NCBI RefSeq assembly: GCF_003335215.1
Contig: NZ_QPGB01000001.1
Location: 434,001-498,000 of the forward strand
Length of the DNA: 64,000 bases
Direction: 5' to 3'
From: Parvibium lacunae
GTDB lineage: Bacteria > Pseudomonadota > Gammaproteobacteria > Burkholderiales > Burkholderiaceae_D
The notes beneath the pieces were generated by a model. It was not told the origin of the DNA. It did not search any database and saw only the letters and a program-made list of their open reading frames with translations. The translations under genes were made by a program, and so were the position numbers. This document shows, piece by piece, positions 8,722-17,579 of this stretch (positions are counted from its first letter, which is position 1; every line of letters starts with the position of its first letter).

Positions 8722-10319
8722 ACACTTCCATGAGTGCCCCTAGCCATTTTGCCATCCCGGAACCGACGCGGCCAACGGGGGTGGCTTGCCGAAACTTGGT
8801 GGTGGTAACGGGCGACCAATTGAATCTCGATAGCGCCTTGTGGGAAGGCTTTGATCCCCAGCAAGATGTAGTGGTGCTAGCGGAAGTCCCCGCCGAAGCC
8901 ACCGAGGTTTGGAGCCACCGCGCCCGTATTGCCGTGTTTCTCAGTGCGATGCGGCACTTTGCGCTGACACTCGCCGCGCGGGGCTGGCCGGTTTGGTACT
9001 TGGCGCTCGGTCGCCATGCGTATCCCGATTTGACGAGTGTCTGGACGGCGGCCTTGGCCCGGTATCAGCCGCAGCAGGTGCGCGCACTCAGCATGGGGGA
9101 TTGGCGCGTCGAGCAGACCTTGATTCATACCTGTGCGGCGCAGGGCGTGGCGGTACAGTGGCTGGAGGATGATCATTTCCTGTGTTCGCGGGCGGATTTT
9201 GCGCGCTGGGCCAAGGGTAAACGCCAGTGGTTGATGGAGGGCTTTTACCGCGAGATGCGCAAACGCACGGGTTACTTGATGCTAGGTAATCAGCCGATTG
9301 GTGGTGCTTGGAATTTTGATGCAGAAAATCGCCAAGCCTTTGGTAAACAAGGCCCCGGTTTGCGTCCACCGCTGCCGGTGTTTACGCCAGATGCGATTAC
9401 CCAGGAGGTGTTAGCGCTGGTTGCTCGTGAGTTTCCGCAGCACCCCGGATCACTGGACCATTTCAATTGGCCAGTGACGCCCGCCCAGGCGGCGCTGGCA
9501 CTGGATGATTTTATTCAACATCGCTTGGTTGATTTTGGTCGTTATCAAGATGCGATGTGGACGGATGAGCCGTTTCTGTATCACTCGCTACTCGCGGTGC
9601 CGCTCAACCTCAAGCTGTTATCCCCCAAGCAAGTGCTGGATGCCGCACAAGCCGCGTATGAACGAGGCGTGGCGGATTTGGCAGCCACCGAGGGCTTTAT
9701 CCGGCAAATATTGGGCTGGCGCGAATTCATTCGAGGGGTGTATTGGCAAAGTATGCCCGCGCTGGACGAGGCGAATCATTTTGATCATCAGCATCCCTTG
9801 CCGGATTGGTACTGGACCGGCCAAACCCAGATGCAGTGCCTGCGCCAGAGTATTGGGCAAACCCTGCAACACGGTTATGCGCATCACATTCAGCGTTTGA
9901 TGGTGACGGGCAATTTTGCGCTACTCGCCGGGATTTTGCCGAGTGCCGTCAGCGCGTGGTACCGCGCAGTGTATGTGGATGCGGTGGCATGGGTAGAAAT
10001 GCCGAATACGCTGGGCATGGCGCTGTATGCCAATGGCGGGCGCTTTACGACCAAGCCCTACATTGCCAGTGGCGCGTACATCAAGCGCATGAGTAATTAT
10101 TGCGGCGGCTGTCGTTATCGGCCTGAACAAAAGACCGGGCCGCAGGCTTGTCCGTTCACCACGTTTTACTGGGATTTTTTAAACCGCCACCAAAGCCGTT
10201 TGCAGGGCAACCCGCGCATGGGCCTGATGCTGAAAAATTTAGAACGCTTGAGCGCCGCTGAACGCGCCGAGATCACGGCGTGCGCCGCCGATTACCGCGC
10301 CCGGCTGAATGAACTGTAA
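8718..10319 (+). CDS. Iron-sulfur bacterial cryptochrome/(6-4) photolyase (FeS-BCP, PhrB-like)
   Basis: A 533-residue protein from the ATG at 8718, which overlaps the preceding stop and has AGGAG 9 bases upstream. It has the photolyase-related N-terminal domain (VVTGDQLN) and the FeS-BCP C-terminal domain. Four Cys at residues 374, 462, 465 and 478 (spacings 88, 3 and 13) match the [4Fe-4S] ligand spacing I recall for Agrobacterium PhrB (350, 438, 441, 454). The YCGGCRY and ACPFT contexts support this. Characterised relatives are prokaryotic (6-4) photolyases. Predicted function: light-driven repair of (6-4) photoproducts in the cytoplasm. Confidence 0.9.
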   Translation: MNTSMSAPSHFAIPEPTRPTGVACRNLVVVTGDQLNLDSALWEGFDPQQDVVVLAEVPAEATEVWSHRARIAVFLSAMRHFALTLAARGWPVWYLALGRHAYPDLTSVWTAALARYQPQQVRALSMGDWRVEQTLIHTCAAQGVAVQWLEDDHFLCSRADFARWAKGKRQWLMEGFYREMRKRTGYLMLGNQPIGGAWNFDAENRQAFGKQGPGLRPPLPVFTPDAITQEVLALVAREFPQHPGSLDHFNWPVTPAQAALALDDFIQHRLVDFGRYQDAMWTDEPFLYHSLLAVPLNLKLLSPKQVLDAAQAAYERGVADLAATEGFIRQILGWREFIRGVYWQSMPALDEANHFDHQHPLPDWYWTGQTQMQCLRQSIGQTLQHGYAHHIQRLMVTGNFALLAGILPSAVSAWYRAVYVDAVAWVEMPNTLGMALYANGGRFTTKPYIASGAYIKRMSNYCGGCRYRPEQKTGPQACPFTTFYWDFLNRHQSRLQGNPRMGLMLKNLERLSAAERAEITACAADYRARLNEL

Positions 10320-10344
10320 GTCACTTGAGAGCAAAAAGGAAATC

Positions 10345-11133
10345 ATGATGCAAAGTATTTTAATCACAGGCGCGACTGGCGCGATTGGCAGTGCCCTGGC
10401 GCAACAAGTTTTACAGCAAGCCACTGCGCCCATTCATCTGCATCTCGTTGCACGGCAAGCCGAGCCGTTAGCCGCGCTTAGCGTGCAGTTAGCGGCGGTA
10501 CAGCCCGCCGCGCACATCGCCACCTACAGTGCCGACCTAACACAGGAGAGTGCGGTACAGTCGCTGTTCGACACGCTGGCCGCCAGTGCAGCGCCACCCA
10601 CGGCACTCGCGCACTGTGTGGGCAGCACGGTCATCAAGCCCTTGCACTTAACGGCCTTGGCCGATTTCATGGCGCAATATGAGCAAAATACGGTATCGGC
10701 TTTTTTAGTGCTGAAGGCGTTTGTGGCACAGCGGCTCAAAGCCAAACAAGGCGGCAGCGCGGCCTTGGTCAGTTCAGTCGTGGCGCATGCGGGTTTTGCT
10801 AACCATGAGGCCGTGGCGGCAGCCAAGGCGGGCGTGGCGGCTTTAGTGCAATCGGCGGCGGCTACCTATGCGGATCGCGGCATACGCGTCAATGCCGTCT
10901 CGCCTGCGCTGACCCGTTCCAACCTCACGGCGCGTTTTATTGCTACGCCCGAAGCCGAGGCCCGCTCAGCGAGTATGATTCCCCTCGGACGCATTGGCGA
11001 ACCGGCAGACATTGCCGCGCTGCTCGCATTTTTACTGAGCGACCACAGCGCGTTTATCACCGGGCAAGTGATTCCGGTTGACGGCGGGCAAGCCCAGCTA
11101 AAACCTCTGCCAAAAATGACCGTTAGTAAATAA
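10345..11133 (+). CDS. SDR-fold protein lacking the catalytic Tyr
   Basis: A 262-residue short-chain dehydrogenase/reductase-fold protein. The start at 10345 is chosen over 10309 because AAAGGA lies 4 bases upstream and the NAD(P) motif ITGATGAIGSA then starts normally. The catalytic Ser (S143/S144) and Lys (K161) are in place. The expected Tyr of Y-x-x-x-K is Val157 (V-A-A-A-K), so the usual proton-transfer residue is absent. The same Tyr-less motif (H-E/A-x-hydrophobic-A-A-A-K) occurs in a divergent SDR subgroup often seen near photolyases, as I recall. Function is unknown. Confidence 0.8.
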   Translation: MMQSILITGATGAIGSALAQQVLQQATAPIHLHLVARQAEPLAALSVQLAAVQPAAHIATYSADLTQESAVQSLFDTLAASAAPPTALAHCVGSTVIKPLHLTALADFMAQYEQNTVSAFLVLKAFVAQRLKAKQGGSAALVSSVVAHAGFANHEAVAAAKAGVAALVQSAAATYADRGIRVNAVSPALTRSNLTARFIATPEAEARSASMIPLGRIGEPADIAALLAFLLSDHSAFITGQVIPVDGGQAQLKPLPKMTVSK

Positions 11134-11168
11134 CACTGAGAAATAACACTCAATAAATAACACTGAAC
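11128..11168. repeat. Triplicated 13-14 bp tandem repeat
   Basis: Three successive units begin AAATAACACT (11128, 11141 and 11155), followed by GAG, CAAT and GAAC. The first unit contains the stop codon of the SDR gene and the last abuts the class I photolyase ATG. No ribosome-binding site is visible in the array. Confidence 0.85.
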
Positions 11169-11170
11169 AA

Positions 11171-12643
11171 ATGACCTCTTCGCAATCGACAACGAGCAAT
11201 CCCTATCCCCGCAGTCTGTTCTGGTTTCGCCGTGACCTGCGCCATACCGACAACGCGGGGCTGTATCGAGCGCTCACACAAAGCGCGCAAGTGCATTGCG
11301 TGTTTGTGTTTGATAAAACCATTTTGGATGCGCTGCCAAACAAGGCAGATCGCCGCGTGGAATTTATTTGGGAAAGCGTGCGTGAGCTGCAAACTGCGTT
11401 GCGTGAGGCAGGGGGCGATTTAATCGTGCTGCATGCGCATGCCGAGCAAGCCATTCCAGCGCTGGCCGCCAGCCTCGACGTGCAAGCCGTGTTTACGAAT
11501 GAAGACTATGAGCCAAGTGCGCTAGTGCGTGATGACAGTGTGGCAACCGCACTGGCCGCGCAGGGCAGGGCGTTTCATGCGTTTAAAGACCATGCGATTT
11601 TTGCGGCCGATGAAGTCATGAGTAAAACCGGGCAGCCGTATTCGGTGTTTACGCCCTACAAAAATGCCTGGCTACGTAAGCTGAATGAACACGGCTCAGA
11701 CTTTTATGTGCGCGCCTATCCCTGTGAGAACTATTGGCACAAGCTGGCTGCACCGACTAAGGGATTGGCGCAGACAGACGATTTACCTAGCTTAGAGGCC
11801 ATGGGTTTCGCCAGAACCAATTTGCTGTCGATCCCGATTCCCACTGGCATGCGCGGTGCACTGCAAGTCTTTGATGAATTTATGCCGCGCATGGATCGGT
11901 ATTTTGATCAGCGTAATTTCCCCGCGGTACGCGGGGTGTCGTACCTGTCGGTCCATAATCGTTTCGGCACTATCAGCCCGCGCTACTTGGCGCGCTTGGC
12001 GTGGCAACGTAATACCCATGGGGCGTCCGGTTGGTTAAATGAGCTGGTGTGGCGCGACTTTTATTTTCATATTCTCACGCACTATCCGCATGTGGTGGGC
12101 CATGCGTTTAAGCGCAAATATGAAAACTTGGCTTGGGAAAACGACGCCGAAAAATTTGCCGCTTGGTGTGAAGCGCGTACCGGTTACCCAATCGTAGATG
12201 CCGCCATGCAGCAGATTTTGCAAACTGGCTTCATGCACAATCGCCTCCGCATGATTGTGGCGAGCTTCCTCACCAAACATTTACTGATTGACTGGCGCTG
12301 GGGCGAACGCTTTTTTGCCGAGCATTTGAACGACTTTGATTTGGCCGCCAACAATGGGGGCTGGCAGTGGGCGGCTTCGACGGGCTGCGATGCGCAGCCG
12401 TATTTCCGTATTTTTAATCCGGTCATGCAATCTGAAAAATTTGATGCCGAGGGTAAATTTATTCGGCGCTATTTACCTGCACTGGAAAAGGTACCCAGCA
12501 AATTTATTCATGCACCGTGGACCATGCCGTCGCTGGAACAAAAGCTGGCGGGCTGTGTGATTGGCACCGATTATCCGGCACCGATTGTGGAGCATGCGGT
12601 GGCTAGGGAAAAGGCGTTGGCATTGTTTAAAGTGCTGGGTTAA
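11171..12643 (+). CDS. phrB: Class I CPD photolyase
   Basis: A 490-residue deoxyribodipyrimidine photolyase that splits cyclobutane pyrimidine dimers with blue or near-UV light. The N-terminal antenna domain starts SLFWFRRDLRHTDNAGLYRAL. The FAD domain contains TGYPIVDAAMQQILQTGFMHNRLRMIVASFLTK, then NNGGWQWAASTG with Asn394 and Trp398/Trp400 in the places of E. coli Asn378, Trp382 and Trp384, then PYFRIFNP. All canonical FAD and electron-transfer residues I can check are present. No Shine-Dalgarno sequence is visible; translation may rely on the preceding SDR gene. It is the last gene of the operon, followed by a terminator. Confidence 0.96.
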   Translation: MTSSQSTTSNPYPRSLFWFRRDLRHTDNAGLYRALTQSAQVHCVFVFDKTILDALPNKADRRVEFIWESVRELQTALREAGGDLIVLHAHAEQAIPALAASLDVQAVFTNEDYEPSALVRDDSVATALAAQGRAFHAFKDHAIFAADEVMSKTGQPYSVFTPYKNAWLRKLNEHGSDFYVRAYPCENYWHKLAAPTKGLAQTDDLPSLEAMGFARTNLLSIPIPTGMRGALQVFDEFMPRMDRYFDQRNFPAVRGVSYLSVHNRFGTISPRYLARLAWQRNTHGASGWLNELVWRDFYFHILTHYPHVVGHAFKRKYENLAWENDAEKFAAWCEARTGYPIVDAAMQQILQTGFMHNRLRMIVASFLTKHLLIDWRWGERFFAEHLNDFDLAANNGGWQWAASTGCDAQPYFRIFNPVMQSEKFDAEGKFIRRYLPALEKVPSKFIHAPWTMPSLEQKLAGCVIGTDYPAPIVEHAVAREKALALFKVLG

Positions 12644-12655
12644 ACGCTTAAAAAC

Positions 12656-12682
12656 AAAAAGGGTAGCTGAGCTACCCTTTTT
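12656..12682. terminator. Bidirectional intrinsic terminator
   Basis: GGGTAGC and GCTACCC form a perfect stem with a TGA loop. It is flanked by A5 on the left and T5 on the right, so it works in either direction. It ends the photolyase operon and the convergent suhB transcript. Confidence 0.93.
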
Positions 12683-12706
12683 GTTTGTAATCTGATTCAT
12701 GCCGAC

Positions 12707-13525
12707 TCAGATATTTTTATCCGCCGGAATCTGCCCCGCATTCTTTTCTAGCAGCTGCACTAACTGCCCGAAAATTTTAGGCGTGCCGGCCAGCACGTTA
12801 CCGTGTTCTAGGTAGCCACTGTTGCCAGAGAAATCGCCAATCAACCCGCCTGATTCTTGCACCAGCAAACTACCTGCGGCGATATCCCAGGGCATGAGGC
12901 CGATCTCAAAGAAGCCGTCAAAGCGACCACAAGCAACATAGGCTAAATCCAGCGCGGCGGCGCCAGGGCGGCGAATGCCTGCCGAATTAGCAGTAATCGT
13001 GCGGAACATGTCGAGGTAGAGGTCGAGCGTATCTAAATCGCGGAAGGGGAAGCCCGTACCGATCAAGGCTTCATTCATGCGGGTGCGGTTAGAGACGCGG
13101 ATGCGTTTGTTATTTAGATAGGCCCCCGCGCCTTTGCTGGCGGTAAAGAGTTCATCGCGGCTGGGATCGTAGACAACGGCTTGAGTCAGTTGCCCCCGGT
13201 GCTGTAGTCCAATGGAGATGCAATATTGTGGGAAACCATGAATGAAATTGGTGGTGCCATCGAGCGGGTCGATGATCCAGACATATTCTGAATCGGCTTG
13301 TCCGGAGCGGCTTTGACCAGACTCCTCTGCTAAAATCGCATGGTTTGGATAAGCTTGTAGCAGGGTGTCGATAATCGCAGCTTCAGCCGCTTGATCAACT
13401 TCTGTCACGAAGTCATTTTGTTGTTTGCGACTGACCTTGACGAGATCAATGTCCAGACTGGCGCGGTTAATAATTTTGCCAGCAAGGCGCGCGGCTTTGA
13501 CCGCAGTGTTAAGCATCGGGTGCAT
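12707..13525 (-). CDS. suhB: Inositol-1-monophosphatase family protein SuhB
   Basis: A 272-residue Mg-dependent phosphatase. Metal-site motifs are intact: AEESGQS (Glu/Glu around residue 68), [17 protein letters not shown] (around residues 83-99) and [16 protein letters not shown]. In E. coli, SuhB also acts with NusB/NusG in rRNA transcription antitermination. The sequence alone cannot separate that role from phosphatase activity. It is transcribed divergently from trmJ, the common betaproteobacterial arrangement. Confidence 0.95.
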   Translation of the reverse strand: MHPMLNTAVKAARLAGKIINRASLDIDLVKVSRKQQNDFVTEVDQAAEAAIIDTLLQAYPNHAILAEESGQSRSGQADSEYVWIIDPLDGTTNFIHGFPQYCISIGLQHRGQLTQAVVYDPSRDELFTASKGAGAYLNNKRIRVSNRTRMNEALIGTGFPFRDLDTLDLYLDMFRTITANSAGIRRPGAAALDLAYVACGRFDGFFEIGLMPWDIAAGSLLVQESGGLIGDFSGNSGYLEHGNVLAGTPKIFGQLVQLLEKNAGQIPADKNI

Positions 13526-13720
13526 GATAGAGACTCAGCGTGTGTAAAAGAAGCGAGGTGCTTGCCATGATAAACCGCAGGAAACCTGAGGAATCGCTAC
13601 GGGCAAACACGAAAAACGTGATTTTACCGCAAGCTGGCCAATTCGCCCAGCTTTCTGCGCCGGCTTCATGCGCATTGGGCCGGTCTTTCCTGAATATTTC
13701 CCTGATTGGGGTCGAAGGTA

Positions 13721-14611
13721 ATGAGTGATTTTTTGCAGGATGATGGGGCACCAGACGGCAATGCCAATATGTACCCTCAGGCATTAGCAGTGACCGCAAA
13801 TGGGCAGACGGGCATGGCTTGTTTAGCGCGGATTCGTTTGGTCTTGGTGGAAACCAGTCATCCCGGTAATGTGGGCGCGGTTGCCCGTGCGGCAAAAAAT
13901 ATGGGTCTTAGCCAAGTAGTGTTAGTTCAGCCGCGTTATGCCGATGTTTGTCAGCAAGCTGAGGCGATTGCGTTTGCCAGCGGCGCCACGGATGTTTTGG
14001 AAAAAATGCGTTGTCTGCCGTCTCTGGCAGAAGCGTTGGCGGATTGCGATTATGCGGTTGCATTGTCTGCCCGCCCGCGTGATTTGAGCCCTGCATTGGC
14101 AACGCCACGCGCGGTTGCCGAACAGGCGATTCAGCATTTGCAGGCACAGCCACAGGCTACCGTTGCCTTAGTTTTTGGGAGTGAACGCTATGGCTTGTCA
14201 AATGAACAAGTGATGCAGTGTCAGCGCTATTGCATGATTCCAACTGACGCGGCATACAGTTCGCTCAATTTGGCACAGGCTGTGCAGATTCTGACGTATG
14301 AGTGTCGTCTTGCCGCACAGCAACTCGTCCCTGCTGAACAGGCTACTGATGCGCAAGCGCGCTACGCGAGCCTGGCGCAGATGGAACAGTTTTATGCGCA
14401 TCTTGAGGCGGCGCTGATTGCGGTTCGATTTTTAAACCCCGCTCACCCCAAAAAACTAATGCCGCGTTTACGCCGGTTGTTTGGGCGGCTCCAACCTGAG
14501 CTGGAAGAATGGCAGTTATTGCGGGGCCTATGTACGGCGATGTTGGCGCAGTCTAACTCAACCGCGCTGACAACAGCCGAGGCGAATGGGGAGTCTCACA
14601 GCGATGGATAA
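13721..14611 (+). CDS. trmJ: tRNA (cytidine/uridine-2'-O-)-methyltransferase TrmJ
   Basis: A 296-residue SPOUT methyltransferase that 2'-O-methylates position 32 of tRNAs. SPOUT signatures: LVETSHPGNVGAVARAAKNMGLSQVVLV near residues 43-70, ALVFGSERYGLSNEQV and the knot motif CMIPTDAAYSSLNLAQAVQILTYE. The ATG at 13721 has GAAGG only 2 bases upstream, so the in-frame TTG at 13706 remains possible. The first ~30 residues are not conserved and look like a linker. It is divergent from suhB and overlaps the PrpF-family gene by 8 bases. Confidence 0.93.
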   Translation: MSDFLQDDGAPDGNANMYPQALAVTANGQTGMACLARIRLVLVETSHPGNVGAVARAAKNMGLSQVVLVQPRYADVCQQAEAIAFASGATDVLEKMRCLPSLAEALADCDYAVALSARPRDLSPALATPRAVAEQAIQHLQAQPQATVALVFGSERYGLSNEQVMQCQRYCMIPTDAAYSSLNLAQAVQILTYECRLAAQQLVPAEQATDAQARYASLAQMEQFYAHLEAALIAVRFLNPAHPKKLMPRLRRLFGRLQPELEEWQLLRGLCTAMLAQSNSTALTTAEANGESHSDG

Positions 14612-15827
14612 GCTTAAACCGCAGCCGCTTATGTTACCCCTCGCCTGGATGCGTGGTGGCACCAGTAAAGGCCTATTCTTATTGCAAGAAGCGCTGGCCG
14701 CCTGTGCGCCCCACCCAGCCGAGCGCGACCGCTTGTTGGCTCAGTTGCTTGGATCACCAGACCCTTATGGCAAGCAGATTAATGGCTTGGGGGGAGGCTA
14801 TTCAAGCACCAGCAAGGTGATGTTACTGGCGCGTAGCCAGCAAGCCGATTGCGATATTGATTATTGGTTTGGACAAGTCGATGTGGTGAGTGGGCGCATT
14901 GATTGGTCAGGTAATTGCGGCAACCTAACCGCAGCGATTGGGCCTTTTGCGCTGTTTAACCAAATGGTCACCGTGCAGCATGACCTATACAGCCAGGCTG
15001 CCAGCAGACAATGCGTGCGTTTGTATTGCGTGAATACAGCGCAACGGATTGATGCACAGGTGGCCCTACGCGATGGCCAAGTGCATTGGCAGGGGGTGGT
15101 GGGTGAAGATGGGGTCGCCCAGCTCCCCGTGCTGACGGCGGCGGGACATGATCCCACGCAGGGGGTTGCGGGGGTCGAGGTGATGCTAGATTTTCTGCAG
15201 CCCGCCGCGGAGGCGCCGCTATTACCAACTGGGCGCGCTTGTGATGAATTGAGTGTGCCCGAACTTGGTAAATTACCCGTCACTTTGCTGCAAGCGGGCA
15301 ATCCTATGGTCTTTGTCAGAGCAGAGAAATTCGGCCTCAAAGGCAAAGAAATGCCGGAAGAGCTAGCCAAGCAAGGCAAACTACTCGCCAAACTCGAACA
15401 AGTTCGTGCGCTCGCTGCAGTCAAAATGGGCTTGGCAGAAACAGCCAGCGAAGCAAGTCGAGTGCGACCTGCAACCCCGAAACTTTGCTTGGTGGCCCCA
15501 CCGGTAACGTACCGTAGCAGCGCAGGTAATGAGATTAGCCGCGAGAGTGTCGATATACTGGCACGCATGCTCTCTATGGGCAAGCCCCATCATGCAATCG
15601 CGGGAACAGCGTCGATTGCGCTGGCGGTGGCGGCAGCCTTGCCTGGCACGGTGGTGTCGGACGTCGCGCGTACGTTGCCAGGTTTGGCAACTCGCATTGG
15701 CCACCCCTCTGGTATTACGCCGGTAGAAGCCGAGGTGTTGCAAGAAGCGGGACAGTGGGTGGCAAAACGGGTGCGCTTGGCACGCAGTGCGCGACTCTTG
15801 ATGAGTGGACAAACTTTGGTGATGTGA
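14604..15827 (+). CDS. PrpF-family isomerase
   Basis: A 407-residue member of the PrpF/methylaconitate isomerase family (diaminopimelate-epimerase-like fold). Family motifs: [11 protein letters not shown] near the N-terminus, [14 protein letters not shown], the [17 protein letters not shown] motif and a C-terminal H-P-S-G segment. PrpF usually works with AcnD in the methylcitrate cycle, and other members are 4-oxalomesaconate tautomerases. No acnD, prpB, prpC or aromatic-degradation gene is nearby, so the substrate is uncertain. The ATG at 14604 has GGGGAG 10 bases upstream. Its stop overlaps the surE ATG (TGATG). Confidence 0.85.
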   Translation: MDKLKPQPLMLPLAWMRGGTSKGLFLLQEALAACAPHPAERDRLLAQLLGSPDPYGKQINGLGGGYSSTSKVMLLARSQQADCDIDYWFGQVDVVSGRIDWSGNCGNLTAAIGPFALFNQMVTVQHDLYSQAASRQCVRLYCVNTAQRIDAQVALRDGQVHWQGVVGEDGVAQLPVLTAAGHDPTQGVAGVEVMLDFLQPAAEAPLLPTGRACDELSVPELGKLPVTLLQAGNPMVFVRAEKFGLKGKEMPEELAKQGKLLAKLEQVRALAAVKMGLAETASEASRVRPATPKLCLVAPPVTYRSSAGNEISRESVDILARMLSMGKPHHAIAGTASIALAVAAALPGTVVSDVARTLPGLATRIGHPSGITPVEAEVLQEAGQWVAKRVRLARSARLLMSGQTLVM

Positions 15828-16606
15828 TGCGAATTTTAATTAGTAACGATGATGGGTATTTATCTCCGGGCATAGAGGCTCTGGCCAACGCCATGCGAGA
15901 TTTTGGCGAGGTAACGGTGGTGGCGCCGGACCGGGACCGTAGCGGGGCGTCTAACTCACTGACCTTAGACCGGCCTTTAACGGTACGCACCGCAGCGAAC
16001 GGCTTTATCTATATCAATGGCACCCCGACCGATTGTGTGCATGTGGCGCTAACGGGGTTGTTGGATAGCTTGCCAGACATTGTGGTATCAGGAATTAACC
16101 TGGGCTCGAACATGGGCGATGACACGATCTATTCCGGCACAGTCGCCGCGGCGACGGAAGGCTATCTCTTTGGCTTGCCGAGCTTTGCGATTTCGCTCAC
16201 CGGGCATCGAGGCCAGCATATTCAAACGGCGGCGGCGGTCGCGCATGAGGTTGTTTCGCGTTACTTGAGTCAGGCTGAAAACGATAAACAGGCGGTGTTG
16301 AAACCACCGTTTTTATTGAATGTGAATGTGCCTGATGTGCCGCTAGCCGCGTTGACAGGCTGGGAAATCACCCGCCTGGGCAAACGCCATCACGCCGAGC
16401 CCGTGGTTAAAACGACGAACCCACGCGGTGACACGATCTATTGGGTCGGGCCGGCAGGGAGCGCCCGCGATGCGGGGGAGGGGACTGATTTTCATGCGAT
16501 TTTGCAGCAGCGGGTGTCGATTACGCCCTTGCAAATGGATTTGACCCGGAATGAGTTGATTCCACGTTTGCAGACTTGGCTAACGGCTGATCCGTCACAA
16601 GCCTGA
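15827..16606 (+). CDS. surE: 5'/3'-nucleotidase SurE
   Basis: A 259-residue survival protein and metal-dependent nucleotidase. The start overlaps the previous stop, and the conserved [16 protein letters not shown] begins immediately (Asp8/Asp9 metal ligands). [18 protein letters not shown] follows, then the S-G-x-N motif [25 protein letters not shown]. It heads the surE-pcm-nlpD-rpoS stationary-phase block typical of beta- and gammaproteobacteria. Only 4 bases separate it from pcm. Confidence 0.97.
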   Translation: MRILISNDDGYLSPGIEALANAMRDFGEVTVVAPDRDRSGASNSLTLDRPLTVRTAANGFIYINGTPTDCVHVALTGLLDSLPDIVVSGINLGSNMGDDTIYSGTVAAATEGYLFGLPSFAISLTGHRGQHIQTAAAVAHEVVSRYLSQAENDKQAVLKPPFLLNVNVPDVPLAALTGWEITRLGKRHHAEPVVKTTNPRGDTIYWVGPAGSARDAGEGTDFHAILQQRVSITPLQMDLTRNELIPRLQTWLTADPSQA

Positions 16607-16610
16607 TCAC

Positions 16611-17549
16611 ATGAAAAAAACCTCGCGTTCCCCTCACAGTGCTCGTGCAACACCCGCTAAACCAGCGGCCCTAGCTGGGGTGACCCCACGCTATGGAGTC
16701 GCCCAGCGCGTTGCCACTGAGCCCCTCAATAAAGGGGCTGGCCGTGTGGTTTCCGGTCATCGCAGCCCGGTGCAACCCGCGCCCTTGCAAGCGACAAATA
16801 AGCCGATAGGTTCCACCAGGCAGTCGGCTGTCAGGGAAAATCGTGAGGTGGCTACACCTTCACCGGGCCGGACGGTTGCGGCTTCAGCCATGCTACGGGT
16901 AGATGTTGGGATTGCATCGGAGCGAGCGCGCCAGCAGATGGTGCAACGGTTACAACAGCAGGGTATCCGCGATCCGCAAGTCCTGCAGGCCATGTTACAG
17001 GTGCCGCGCCATCACTTTGTCGAAGAGGGCTTGGCCAGCCGAGCCTATGAAGATACAGCCCTGCCGATTGGCCATGCGCAGACGATTTCTCAGCCCTACA
17101 TCGTGGCCCGCATGATCGAATATCTGCGTGCCGGCCAAGGAATCGAAAAAGTGCTGGAAATTGGCACCGGCTGCGGCTATCAGGCGGCAGTATTAGGCGG
17201 CGTGTTTACTGAGGTGTATTCAATTGAGCGGATTCGGGCTTTGCATGATTTGGCACGACAAAATTTACGCCCGCTACGCTTACCGAATGTCAGACTTTCA
17301 TTTGGGGATGGTATGCTTGGCTTACCGCAAGCAGCCCCCTTCGATGGCTTGATTTTGGCCGCAGCAGGCATGGCGCTCCCTGCGCCGTTGCTGGCGCAAA
17401 TTCGTCCTGGTGGCCGTATTTTGGCGCCAGTGCAGCATGCGGATGGTAAACAATATTTATGGTTATACGAACAGCCCCGACCGGGTGAGTGGGTACAACA
17501 GCAATTGGAAGCTGTACGCTTTGTGCCTCTATTGCATGGGGTTCTGTAA
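16611..17549 (+). CDS. pcm: Protein-L-isoaspartate O-methyltransferase with N-terminal extension
   Basis: A 312-residue protein; the family core is usually about 210 residues. It repairs damaged Asp/Asn residues with S-adenosylmethionine. The catalytic core begins near residue 102 (SERARQQMV), with ALPIGHAQTISQPYIVARM and the SAM motif VLEIGTGCGYQAAVLG at about residues 181-196. The first ~95 residues are basic and rich in Pro, Ala, Ser and Thr, without a recognisable domain; similar tails occur in some betaproteobacterial Pcm proteins, as I recall. Second gene of the rpoS block. Confidence 0.94.
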   Translation: MKKTSRSPHSARATPAKPAALAGVTPRYGVAQRVATEPLNKGAGRVVSGHRSPVQPAPLQATNKPIGSTRQSAVRENREVATPSPGRTVAASAMLRVDVGIASERARQQMVQRLQQQGIRDPQVLQAMLQVPRHHFVEEGLASRAYEDTALPIGHAQTISQPYIVARMIEYLRAGQGIEKVLEIGTGCGYQAAVLGGVFTEVYSIERIRALHDLARQNLRPLRLPNVRLSFGDGMLGLPQAAPFDGLILAAAGMALPAPLLAQIRPGGRILAPVQHADGKQYLWLYEQPRPGEWVQQQLEAVRFVPLLHGVL

Positions 17550-17579
17550 CCTGATGTGGGAAAATGGGAGTACTGATTC

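Noticed and set aside
6009-8902. Several long minus-strand ORFs (for example 6009-6671, 6535-7167, 7124-7705, 8312-8902) opposite the photolyase genes
   Set aside because: They are shadows of GC-rich coding sequence on the plus strand, overlap each other, show no family motifs and have unusual Arg/Pro/His-rich composition.
13596-13615. CACG-AAAAA-CGTG mini-hairpin followed by T-rich bases between suhB and trmJ
   Set aside because: The stem has only four base pairs; it lies in a divergent intergenic region where a terminator is not expected.
14861-15583. 240-residue minus-strand ORF opposite the PrpF-family gene
   Set aside because: Ser/Thr/Pro-rich with no recognisable motif; the plus-strand frame is a complete, conserved family member.
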